64,000 nt of DNA from Actinomycetes bacterium (GTDB lineage Bacteria; Actinomycetota; Acidimicrobiia; IMCC26256; PALSA-610), in assembly GCA_025360585.1 (NCBI GenBank), contig JANYBW010000033.1, forward strand, positions 1 to 64,000. The letters run 5' to 3'. Each line of letters starts with the position of its first letter. Position 1 is the first letter of the stretch. Under the pieces are notes generated by a model. The model saw only the letters and a list, made by a program, of their open reading frames with translations. It was not told the origin of the DNA and made no database searches. Both the position numbers and the translations under genes were made by a program. Below, piece after piece: positions 45,798 through 54,000 of the stretch.

Positions 45798-46238
45798 CTA
45801 CGGCGTGGATTTGGTCGAGGGCTGCTTCGAGGGTTGGCCCGATGATTGGCCTGATGATTGGCCTGATGATTGGCTCGAGCTTGAGCTATCGGAGGATCCC
45901 GAGCTTGTGGGCTTCGAGTCTGACGAAGTCGAACTGTTTGCGCCGGAATCGCTCGACGAACTCGAATCGGTCTTTTTATCGCTGCTCGACGATTCAGATG
46001 AACCTGAGCCGGAGCCCGACGTTTCGTTCGATTTCGCCCGAGAACGTGAGCGCGAAGAGTCTTTGTTGTCGGTCTTATAGAAACCGGACCCCGAAAACAC
46101 GATTCCGGCCGCGCTCATGACCTTGACGACTTTGCCTTTGCAGGCTCCGGGGTGTTTTTTGAGCGGGTCTTCGGCGAAGGTTTGAAACTTCTCAAACCGC
46201 TCACCGCATTTTTCGCATTGGTATTCGTAAGTTGGCAT
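45798..46238 (-). CDS. FmdB-type zinc-ribbon protein with Ser-rich tail
   Basis: A 146-residue protein. The first 60 residues are an FmdB zinc ribbon (MPTYEYQCEKCGERFE, later HPGACKGKVVKVMSAAG) with C-x2-C and a further Cys. The FSGSGFYKTDNK segment is conserved in the family. After it, about 80 residues are nearly pure Ser with Gly, Asp, Lys and Gln, a disordered tail. Function is not established; FmdB was linked to regulation of amidase genes. A CIRCE element lies 43-69 nt upstream, so heat-stress control by HrcA is possible. mtnP is cotranscribed. Confidence 0.87.
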   Translation of the reverse strand: MPTYEYQCEKCGERFEKFQTFAEDPLKKHPGACKGKVVKVMSAAGIVFSGSGFYKTDNKDSSRSRSRAKSNETSGSGSGSSESSSSDKKTDSSSSSDSGANSSTSSDSKPTSSGSSDSSSSSQSSGQSSGQSSGQPSKQPSTKSTP

Positions 46239-46280
46239 CTCATCCCCGTAGACGACGGTTCGTGGGCTAGCAGATGACCG

Positions 46281-46307
46281 CTAGCACTCGCGGGTGGTGA
46301 GTGCTAA
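46281..46307. promoter_or_regulatory. CIRCE-like element between fmdB and plsY
   Basis: CTAGCACTC-N9-GAGTGCTAA: one base off the consensus and with the exact 9-nt spacer. It stands 43 nt before fmdB (minus) and 42 nt before the preferred plsY ATG (plus). The last A is the first base of an alternative plsY ATG. It is an unusual place for HrcA control. Confidence 0.85.
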
Positions 46308-46348
46308 TGATACTCGGCGGCCTTCCCAAGCGCGAAGATGAGCGCATC

Positions 46349-46942
46349 ATGTGGCTTGCGGCGGCACTCATTCCTATCGGGTATTTGCTCGGTACGTTCC
46401 CTTCGGCAGTGCTGACGAGCCGCGCCAAAGGCATTGACATCACGCAGGCCGGCTCAGGAAATCCTGGAGCCTCGAACGTGATTCGGGTTCTGGGGTGGAA
46501 ATTCGGAGCGCTCGTGATGCTGATGGACTTTGCCAAAGGCGCGATTGCGTCCGGCATTGGATTGGCCGCATCGGGCCGTCCTGGTGCGTATTTATTGGGT
46601 ATCGCTGCGATTTTGGGGCACACCTTTCCCATGCTGCGCAAAGGTGGCAAAGGAGTCGCGGCCGCGGGAGGCATGTTGGTGGTGCTCTATCCGCTGATCG
46701 TTTTGGGCGCCTTGGCAGTATGGGTTCTGCTGTCGAAAACGACGCGTAAAGCATCGCTCGCTTCGTTAGCGGTGATTGCTGCGTTTCCCGTTGCGGTTGC
46801 CGTGGTCGGATACGCGGGATGGGAAGTCGGCGTGATCGCGACCATCGCGGCAATGTTGTGTCTTCGCCATGCGGCAAATATTCGCCGTTTGGTGAATCAT
46901 GAAGAAAACGACCTCGTGGCTAAGACAAACGCGCCGAAGTAA
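46349..46942 (+). CDS. plsY: Glycerol-3-phosphate acyltransferase PlsY
   Basis: A 197-residue membrane enzyme that moves an acyl group from acyl-phosphate to glycerol-3-phosphate, the first step of phospholipid synthesis. It has about five membrane segments. The phosphate-binding motif is GSGNPGASNV, with Ser for the usual Thr, and the second motif is GGKGVAAAGGM. The ATG at 46349 gives the normal N-terminus (MWLAAALIPIGYLLGTFPSA). The frame extends to an ATG at 46307 inside the CIRCE element; a start there would let HrcA block translation or transcription directly. Confidence 0.9.
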   Translation: MWLAAALIPIGYLLGTFPSAVLTSRAKGIDITQAGSGNPGASNVIRVLGWKFGALVMLMDFAKGAIASGIGLAASGRPGAYLLGIAAILGHTFPMLRKGGKGVAAAGGMLVVLYPLIVLGALAVWVLLSKTTRKASLASLAVIAAFPVAVAVVGYAGWEVGVIATIAAMLCLRHAANIRRLVNHEENDLVAKTNAPK

Positions 46943-47046
46943 CTCTTACATGTTGATGTCGCGCTATGGCCACCAGAAGCTCGCTAAGAACGGCGTTGAG
47001 GTTGGCGAACGGCATATCGCCGCGTGTCCTAGGTTCCTCGTATTCG

Positions 47047-47116
47047 CCTGAACAAATTCGCCTCAACAAATTCGCCTCAACAAATTCGCCTGAACAAGTT
47101 CGCCTGAACAAAAAGG
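47047..47116 (+). repeat. Five tandem 14-bp repeats upstream of galU
   Basis: Five head-to-tail units of the form CCTGAACAAATTCG or CCTCAACAAATTCG. Units 1-3 are nearly identical, unit 4 has one change, and the fifth (CCTGAACAAAAAGG) ends in the galU ribosome site. The array ends 6 nt before the galU GTG. No coding value is apparent on either strand. Confidence 0.93.
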
Positions 47117-47122
47117 TTTGTC

Positions 47123-48010
47123 GTGAGTCCAGTTCGTAAAGCAGTTATCCCCGCCGCCGGCCTCGGTACCCGGTTTTTGCCGGTGACCAAAAGCCTCCCG
47201 AAGGAGATGCTGCCCGTTGTCGATAAGCCTTCGATTCAGTACGTTGTCGAAGAAGCGGTTGCTGCCGGGCTGACCGATATTTTGATTATCACTGGCCGCA
47301 GTAAACGTGCCGTTGAAGACCACTTCGATCGCAACTTCGAATTGGAGCACTATCTCGAAGCCCAAGGCCGCGTGGAGATGCTGCGCGACGTTCAGGCCTC
47401 AAGTGAGATGGCCGACATTCACTATGTACGCCAGCGCGATCCGCTCGGCCTTGGCCACGCGGTTTCCGTTGCGAAACAACACGTCGGCGATGAACCGTTT
47501 GTCGTGTTGCTCGCGGACGACATCATGGTCGACAACTCCGAGTTGTTGCTTTCAATGCTCGACGTTCACGATCGTTACGGACGCAGCGTGCTCGCGTTGT
47601 TGGAAGTTGACCAAAACGAAATCAGTTCCTACGGTTGTGTTGATCCGCGATCGCGCGACGGGCAACTCATTGAGGTGCAAGGCATCGTCGAAAAGCCACC
47701 GGCCGAAGATGCGCCGTCGAACCTTGCAGTGTTCGGTCGGTATGTATTTACTCCGGATATCTTCGACGCGTTGGCGCGTATTACGCCTGGCCGCGGTGGT
47801 GAACTCCAACTCACCGACGCGATCGCGTTGTTGCTCCAGGATCAAACGGTCTACGGCAGAACGTTTACCCACGGTCGTCACGATATTGGCCAGAAGCTCG
47901 GCTTTTTGCGAGCAAACATTGAACTGTCGCTGGCCCGCGACGATTTGGCGGAACAAACCCGCGCACTCATCGCCGACATCGTCGCGAAGTACGACATCCC
48001 AATCGGATGA
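47123..48010 (+). CDS. galU: UTP-glucose-1-phosphate uridylyltransferase
   Basis: A 295-residue nucleotidyltransferase that makes UDP-glucose. Seen here are VIPAAGLGTRFLPVTKSLPK (UTP loop), MLPVVDKPSIQYVVEEAVAAG, QRDPLGLGHAVSVAKQHVGD and VVLLADDIMVDN with the metal Asp. Product uses in this genome include cell-wall glycans and probably GpgS. The GTG at 47123 follows AAAAGG. It is followed 34 nt later by moeA, the galU-moeA (glp) order conserved in many actinobacteria. The 14-bp repeat array just upstream may tune its translation. Confidence 0.95.
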   Translation: MSPVRKAVIPAAGLGTRFLPVTKSLPKEMLPVVDKPSIQYVVEEAVAAGLTDILIITGRSKRAVEDHFDRNFELEHYLEAQGRVEMLRDVQASSEMADIHYVRQRDPLGLGHAVSVAKQHVGDEPFVVLLADDIMVDNSELLLSMLDVHDRYGRSVLALLEVDQNEISSYGCVDPRSRDGQLIEVQGIVEKPPAEDAPSNLAVFGRYVFTPDIFDALARITPGRGGELQLTDAIALLLQDQTVYGRTFTHGRHDIGQKLGFLRANIELSLARDDLAEQTRALIADIVAKYDIPIG

Positions 48011-48044
48011 CCCTCGTGGGCGAGGATCTGGAGAGTGCACGCGC

Positions 48045-49289
48045 ATGATGACCCTCGATGATGCGCGAGCGATGGTGCAGTCCGCGGTGAGCGTGCTTGA
48101 TCCGATTCGAATTGCACGGGATGACGCGATCGGCGCAGTCTTGGCAGTCGATATTGTCGCCTCCGAAGCCGTCCCGCCGTTTGCGAATACAGCAATGGAC
48201 GGGTACGCATTGATTGCCGCGGACACACGCGGTGCTACGGAGCAAAACCCTGTTCGTCTATTGGTTATTGGTGACCTTGCTGCGGGTGCTGCGCCGCACC
48301 AAATGATTCGTCGCGGTGAAGCAATACGAATCATGACGGGTGCTCCCATGCCGCAAGGCGCGGACGCCGTCATGATGGTGGAGCGAACTGAGCGCGACGA
48401 TGCCAATCAATCGGTGCTGATTCAATCAGCGGCAAAATCTGGCGATCATGTCCGGCGTGCTGGCGGCGACGTCGATGCAGGAACGGTTGTTTTTGCGGCA
48501 GGGACGGTACTGCGCCCCGCTCACCTTGGCGTGTTGGCGAGTCTTGATATCGCGATGGTCGAGGTTGTGCGCCGCGCTCGGGTTGGTGTGTTGTCGACTG
48601 GTGACGAAATCGTTGCGTCGGGCGCGCTGGGGCCGGGAAAAATTCGTGATTCAAATCGACCCATGCTGCTCGCGATGGTCGCGGAAGCAGGTTGCGAACC
48701 GGTCGATCTTGGCATTGCCCCCGACAATGAAGCAACAATTTTTGCTGCGATTCGCGTTGGTGTCGATACCTGCGATGCGCTGCTCACCAGCGGCGCGGTT
48801 TCGGTCGGCGACTACGACTTTGTGAAGGTCGCGATCGAACGGCTCGCGAACGAACGTGGCGGTGAATATGGCTGGCAACAAGTTGCGATTAAACCCGCAA
48901 AGCCACTCGCGTTCGCAACGGTTCGCGGCGCGTCGAGGAACGTTCCGATATTCGGTTTACCGGGCAATCCTGTTTCATCACATGTGAGTTACGAGCTCTT
49001 TGCGCGCCCAGTTTTGCGGATGATGATGGGCCACACCGATACCGCGCTACGCCCCATCGTGCAGTGCGTTGCTCCTCGCGGATTGCTACGACGGCTAGAT
49101 GGAAAACTGCATTTGGATCGGGTGCGCGTTGCGAGCGTTGATGGCGCTTTGGAATGTGAGCGCTCGGGTGAACAAGCCAGCAACGTTTTGTCGGGTATGG
49201 CAGCTGCGCAAGGCTTGGCGATGTTGTCCGATGGTGAAGGTGTGCAGCCCGGTGACGTCGCGACCGTGATGCTGCTTTCCGACTTATAG
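48045..49289 (+). CDS. moeA: MoeA-type molybdopterin molybdotransferase (possible Glp)
   Basis: A 414-residue MoeA/gephyrin-E-domain protein. Typical motifs are PPFANTAMDGYAL, IRIMTGAPMPQGADAVMMVE, VGVLSTGDEIV, TSGAVSVGDYDFVK (usually S-G-G-V), KPAKPLAFATV and FGLPGNPVSS. It inserts molybdate into adenylated molybdopterin. In Corynebacterium the MoeA copy beside galU (Glp) also binds FtsZ and a membrane receptor, GlpR; the same position and the SepX/GlpR-like gene at 62 kb make that dual role possible here. The open frame begins far upstream inside galU, but the ATG at 48045 (or 48048) is the real start. Confidence 0.9.
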   Translation: MMTLDDARAMVQSAVSVLDPIRIARDDAIGAVLAVDIVASEAVPPFANTAMDGYALIAADTRGATEQNPVRLLVIGDLAAGAAPHQMIRRGEAIRIMTGAPMPQGADAVMMVERTERDDANQSVLIQSAAKSGDHVRRAGGDVDAGTVVFAAGTVLRPAHLGVLASLDIAMVEVVRRARVGVLSTGDEIVASGALGPGKIRDSNRPMLLAMVAEAGCEPVDLGIAPDNEATIFAAIRVGVDTCDALLTSGAVSVGDYDFVKVAIERLANERGGEYGWQQVAIKPAKPLAFATVRGASRNVPIFGLPGNPVSSHVSYELFARPVLRMMMGHTDTALRPIVQCVAPRGLLRRLDGKLHLDRVRVASVDGALECERSGEQASNVLSGMAAAQGLAMLSDGEGVQPGDVATVMLLSDL

Positions 49290-49341
49290 CCCCGTCGTCT
49301 CAGATATTCAACGCGCGAAGGCGGAACAATCGGTGGCCTGT

Positions 49342-49384
49342 GGGCTTCGTTGGTCGACCCGCCCGCAGTCGACCAACGAAGCCC
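49342..49384. repeat. 17-bp perfect inverted repeat after moeA
   Basis: GGGCTTCGTTGGTCGAC and its exact complement flank a 9-nt loop (CCGCCCGCA). There is no T-run after it on either strand, so it is not a classical terminator. A strong transcript-end stabiliser or a protein-binding site are alternatives. Confidence 0.9.
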
Positions 49385-49423
49385 TAATGCCCGAACCCCC
49401 GGGAACGTTGTTTCTGTGAAATG

Positions 49424-49453
49424 CGGGTGTCGGGAAGGGGGTACCGACACCCG
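49424..49453. repeat. 10-bp inverted repeat
   Basis: CGGGTGTCGG and CCGACACCCG around a 10-nt loop, 40 nt after the 17-bp hairpin. It has no T-run and its function is unknown. Confidence 0.85.
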
Positions 49454-49935
49454 TCGGCTGCTACTCATTGAGCGGCCGCCGTTGCCGTCATCTTGCGCTT
49501 CGAATCACTCGTCGACAACTGGTGTTTCGCAAGCTGTGGCACGGATCACGTTGGGCCGCGGACTGCGCCGCGTGACCACGTTCTGCTTGTTAATTGCCAC
49601 GCAGAGTGGTACAACGTTCGAACTCGACCGCCGGGTGGGCGGAAACTCCGAAGCCATGGCAATACCGTGACTGCGTTTGTTTCGCAGTGAGGGGATGGCT
49701 TTCGGACAAGAGCGAGTGGAGGCACCGCCTTACGGACGGTTGCGCGACCCCTCTGGCTGGGTTCGGTTGCGCACCCCGGGGAAGTGATGATCCGTCAGCA
49801 GAAGTTTGGTCGCTGCGCTGACGGGGAGCTAGAGCGAACCCGACCCCGGACCCGTAAGAGGGAGCGTCCCGCCAGGGCGCCGAAGCGGAGCGAGCCAAGT
49901 TGAGCGACCAGTTCAGCAGGCGTACGATGGTCGGC

Positions 49936-50961
49936 ATGGTGACCCGTCCGATTGCGATCCCGTTGATTGATCCTTTCGCGCGCAGGGTCAAAGATTTGCG
50001 GATTTCCATCACTGATCGTTGCAATTTTCGTTGTACCTATTGCATGCCTGAAGAAGGAATGCAATGGCTGCCGCGTGATGAAGTTCTCACTTATGAAGAG
50101 ATCGCGCGGATCGCAAAGGTGTGTGTTGAGCGCTTCGGATTCGATGCGATTCGTATTACCGGTGGGGAGCCGCTGATTCGAGCGCATGTGGTGCGACTGT
50201 TCGAGATGCTCAAGCCGCTTGGCGTCGATCTTGCAATCACCACGAACGGTGTGAAGCTCCCGGAGCTCGCCCGTGATCTTAAAGCGGCGGGTTTGAGCCG
50301 GGTCAATATCTCGTTGGATTCATTGATCCGTGAGCGTTTTTTCGCGATGACTCGCCGCGATGAACTTGATCGTGTGCTTGCGGGCATCGATGCGGCAATT
50401 GACGCTGGGCTCGCGCCCGTGAAGGTGAATGCGGTCGTGATTCGCGGCGTCAACGATGATGAAGTTGTCGATCTCGCGGCGTTTGGTCGCGAGCGCGGAG
50501 TCGGGATGCGTTTTATCGAGTTCATGCCACTCGATGCCGATGGGCAGTGGACCGGCGCGCAGGTGATGCCCGCGGGCGAAATCTTGGAGCGGATCAACGC
50601 GGCGTTTCCGTTGCGGCGCGTTGCGGTGACCCCTGGGCACGTTCAACCTGCGGATCGATATGAATATGTCGACGGCATTGGCGATGTTGGCGTGATCGCG
50701 TCGGTCACTGAGCCGTTTTGCGATAATTGCGATCGGGTTCGGGTTACCGCGGACGGCAATTTCCGGACGTGTCTCTTCGCAGTTGAAGAATTCGACCTAC
50801 GGGCTCAACTTCGGGCTCCCGGCGGTCTCGACGCCGACGACCTCGATGATCGGCTTTCGGTTGCGATACAGGGCGCGGTGGGTACAAAATGGTCAGGCCA
50901 TCGGATCGGTGCCGATAATTTTGTGCGCCCGGAGAAGTCGATGAGCCAAATCGGCGGGTAA
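49936..50961 (+). CDS. moaA: GTP 3',8-cyclase MoaA (radical SAM)
   Basis: A 341-residue radical-SAM enzyme for the first step of molybdenum-cofactor synthesis. The N-terminal cluster motif is ISITDRCNFRCTYCMPEEG (C-x3-C-x2-C). The SAM-binding RITGGEPLIRAHV is also present. The second cluster is CDNCDRVRVTADGNFRTCLF, and the protein ends in the required Gly-Gly (SQIGG), so it is complete. The ATG at 49936 is preferred; an ATG at 49927 is possible. moeA lies upstream and moaC 10 kb downstream, with surface-protein genes in between. Confidence 0.95.
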   Translation: MVTRPIAIPLIDPFARRVKDLRISITDRCNFRCTYCMPEEGMQWLPRDEVLTYEEIARIAKVCVERFGFDAIRITGGEPLIRAHVVRLFEMLKPLGVDLAITTNGVKLPELARDLKAAGLSRVNISLDSLIRERFFAMTRRDELDRVLAGIDAAIDAGLAPVKVNAVVIRGVNDDEVVDLAAFGRERGVGMRFIEFMPLDADGQWTGAQVMPAGEILERINAAFPLRRVAVTPGHVQPADRYEYVDGIGDVGVIASVTEPFCDNCDRVRVTADGNFRTCLFAVEEFDLRAQLRAPGGLDADDLDDRLSVAIQGAVGTKWSGHRIGADNFVRPEKSMSQIGG

Positions 50962-51058
50962 ACAGTCGATTTTTCTTTTGTTTCCGTGACAGAAACTCGG
51001 CTGCGGCGCTATGGTCCGAATCAGTTGTGGCAGGTTTGCCGTACTGAAGAGGGTGGCT

Positions 51059-54000
51059 GTGGAACGATCAATCCAGGCGAGTCGATTGCGTAAGAGCATC
51101 GCGGCGGTCGCAGCCGTCGGGCTGATGTTGGTTGTCGTCGAGCCGCAGGCGGCCTTTGCGAGCCCTCCAACCGCGCCGACGTTGAAGCCTGTCGTTGGCG
51201 GCCCGACGACTGGAAACATGACGCTCGCTTGGAATGCTCCGGTGTCCGATGGTGGCTCGGCCATCACGGAATACGACTATCAAGTTTCGCTTGACTCTGG
51301 CGCGACGTGGTCAGCCTCGGCGTTTCTCAGCGGCCCGTTTGTGTTGAAGGCCACGGTGCCCTGTGGCGCAGCAATGAACGCAATCGCAACGTGTCAGTTT
51401 CGCATCTTTGCAAAAAATGCCGATGGTGATGGAGCTTTTAGCGCGGTGAAGACCGGCCATTGGGCGAAACCCTCAACGGTATATGGAGTCGTCGCGGACC
51501 CAGGCCCAACCGCGGGTGTCGTTGGCCTCAGCTGGGCAACTCCTAATAATGGTGGTTTGGCGATCACTGCGTATCACTACGAGTATCAGGTCGCACCGTC
51601 GACTACCTGGACGCCAGGATCCACGAACCCGTCATCGTCGCCGGTGTCCGTTGCCTGTACCAGTGCAACGACTTGTACGTACCGGGTTGCGGCTGAAAAT
51701 GCGCTGGGAACGGGGCCGTTTTCGGCAGGGAAGCTTGCGAAGCTCGCGGTTCCTCGGGCGCCAACATCGTTCACGGCAACCGTCGATTCGTATTCAATGG
51801 GAGCCGGAACCACTGCGGTAACCCTTGCTTGGCCTATCCCGGATAGCAACGGGCTAGCAATTGACCATTACGAATTGCAGGCGTGCGCCGGTGGCGCATC
51901 TTTGTGCTCCGACACATCGACCTATTGGAACACTGCGACAATCACCAACATCGGAGATGCGGTCAGCGGCCCTGGGGGCACGTTGACCTGGAATCCCTCG
52001 TGTCCGGCAGGCAACACTTCGTGCGCCTATCGAGTTCGCGCGCACAACTCCCTTGGCAATGCGGCGTGGCGCCATTCCTACTTGAGCCCGTTTGGCCCGA
52101 GCAGCCCAGTTGCGACGACCGTTCTTCCCAGTGGGTCCGTGCAAGTCAACTGGACCCCGACAGCCGAAAACGGCGCGGGGCCAGGCAGTTACCATCTTTG
52201 GAGCTGCAACACCTCGTGTTCGAACGACAGCAATTGGTCCGACACTGGTTTGAACATCGGGACTTCGATCCAGATCGTGCACCCTTGCGGCGCAGCAGTG
52301 ACTTGCCAATACCGCGTGACCTTCGTTGATGCTGCCGGTGCTCGTTCGCCTATTTCTTCTTCGTCGACGGCAGTCGGTTCGAGCGAGCCAAACGCTCCGA
52401 TACTGTCCGCGACTTCTTCGGCGTCGGTGTTGGGCCGCGTCGACGTGAGCTGGACGGTGCCAACTTACGCCGGTACCAGCGCCATTACTGGCTACGTTTT
52501 GCAACGCAATACTGGATCAGGATTCACCACGATTGCCTCGCCGGCCGCAGGGGTGAACAGCTACGCCGACGTTGCGTGTGGCACAGATGTGGCGTGTACG
52601 TACCGTGTCGCCGCGGTGAACGCGGTCGGAACGGGTGCCTATAGCAATAGTGCAACCGCCACCGGCGCCAACGTCCCGGGCGCGCCGCAGAATCCAACTG
52701 CAGCGCCGGGCACGAATTCTGGAGCGGTAGATGTTACGTGGCAAGCGCCGTTGACAAGTGGCGGCAACGCATTACTTACGTATCAAGTCGAGCGCAAGAT
52801 TGGTGTCGGTTCATTCACACTGATCAGCACGGTTTCCGGGACAACGCTCGCCTATACCGACGCGACTTGTGGGGCCAGTGTTACGTGTCAGTACCGGATT
52901 CGTGCTACGAACGCGCTGGGTGCCGGCGCCTACAGTTCCACGGCGAGTTCGTTTGGTGCCGACGTTTCTGATGCCCCGACTGGCCTCAGCGCCACGACGA
53001 GCCTCACCACGAGTGGTGCGGCCGATCTTGCTTGGACTGCGCCCGTCTATACCGGCGGTCAGCCCGTGGTTTCGTACCAAATTCAGCGCAATACCGGCAG
53101 CGGATTTTCGAACCTCGCTTCTGTCGGGTCGGCTACGACGACATACATCGACACCACGTGTGGTGCGCTAACTGCTTGTACATACCGCGTCGCCGCGATC
53201 AACGTCATCGGCACCGGCGCGAATAGTGCGACAGCGACCGCGACCGGCGCGAGCGCTCCCAGCGCACCGCAAACGCCCGCCGCGATTCCAGGTACTGCGA
53301 GCGGAGCCGTCTCAACCTCGTGGACAGCGCCTGCGAATGCAGGCACCCAACCGGTAACGAACTATTTGGTCGAACGCAAGATCGGAGCCGGTGCGTTCAG
53401 TTTGATCGCAACATTGTCGGCATCGACGTTGAGTTACATCGACACGGCCTGTGGCGCCGCGGTGACGTGCCAGTATCGGTTTGCGGCAACGAATGCAATC
53501 GGCCAGAGCCTTTACACCTCGACAGTCCAGGCGATTGGCGCGGATGTTCCCGATGCACCGACGAGCTTGAGCGCTCAAAGTGGTTCGTCGCTGGGCGCAG
53601 TAGACCTGAGCTGGAATGCTCCGTCGAACAGTGGCGGACAACCGATTACGAACTTCAAGATTCAACGCGACACGGGCAGCGGTTTTGCCGATCTGACGAC
53701 AGTCGGCAATGTCTCGATCTACACCGACTCCACGTGTGGCGCGAACGTGAGCTGTAGCTATCGCGTCGCGGCGATCAACACGATCGGCCAAGGCGGCTTC
53801 AGTAATACCGCGACCGCAGTCGGCGCCAGCGTGCCAACCGCTCCCCAAAATCTCAGCGCGAGCACGGGATCAACGACCGGCGCGGTGGATCTTGTCTGGC
53901 AGGCTCCGGCCAGTAGCGGGACGCATCCGCTGACGACCTATCGCATTGAAGAAAAGATTGGTGCTGGGTCCTTCACGTTGCTGGCAACTGTTACTGCGAG

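Larger units (their letters stand above)
49290..49935. other. Long non-coding gap with hairpins upstream of moaA
   Basis: About 640 nt without a convincing gene. It contains a 17-bp perfect hairpin (49342-49384), a 10-bp hairpin (49424-49453) and, from about 49690, a GC-rich stretch with repeated CGGTTGCGC (49737-49745 and 49764-49772) and complementary GAGGGGAT / GACCCCTC segments. This is suggestive of a structured leader RNA for moaA. A molybdenum-cofactor riboswitch is the natural candidate, but I cannot match its consensus by eye. Short frames in the gap have no protein-like character. Confidence 0.5.

Noticed and set aside
47047-47116. Mini CRISPR array
   Set aside because: The 14-bp units are contiguous with no spacers and no cas genes are in the window.
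47307-48044. Long open frame running through galU into moeA, suggesting a fusion
   Set aside because: The galU part is read out of frame (galU has its own complete frame). Only the part from 48045 shows MoeA motifs.
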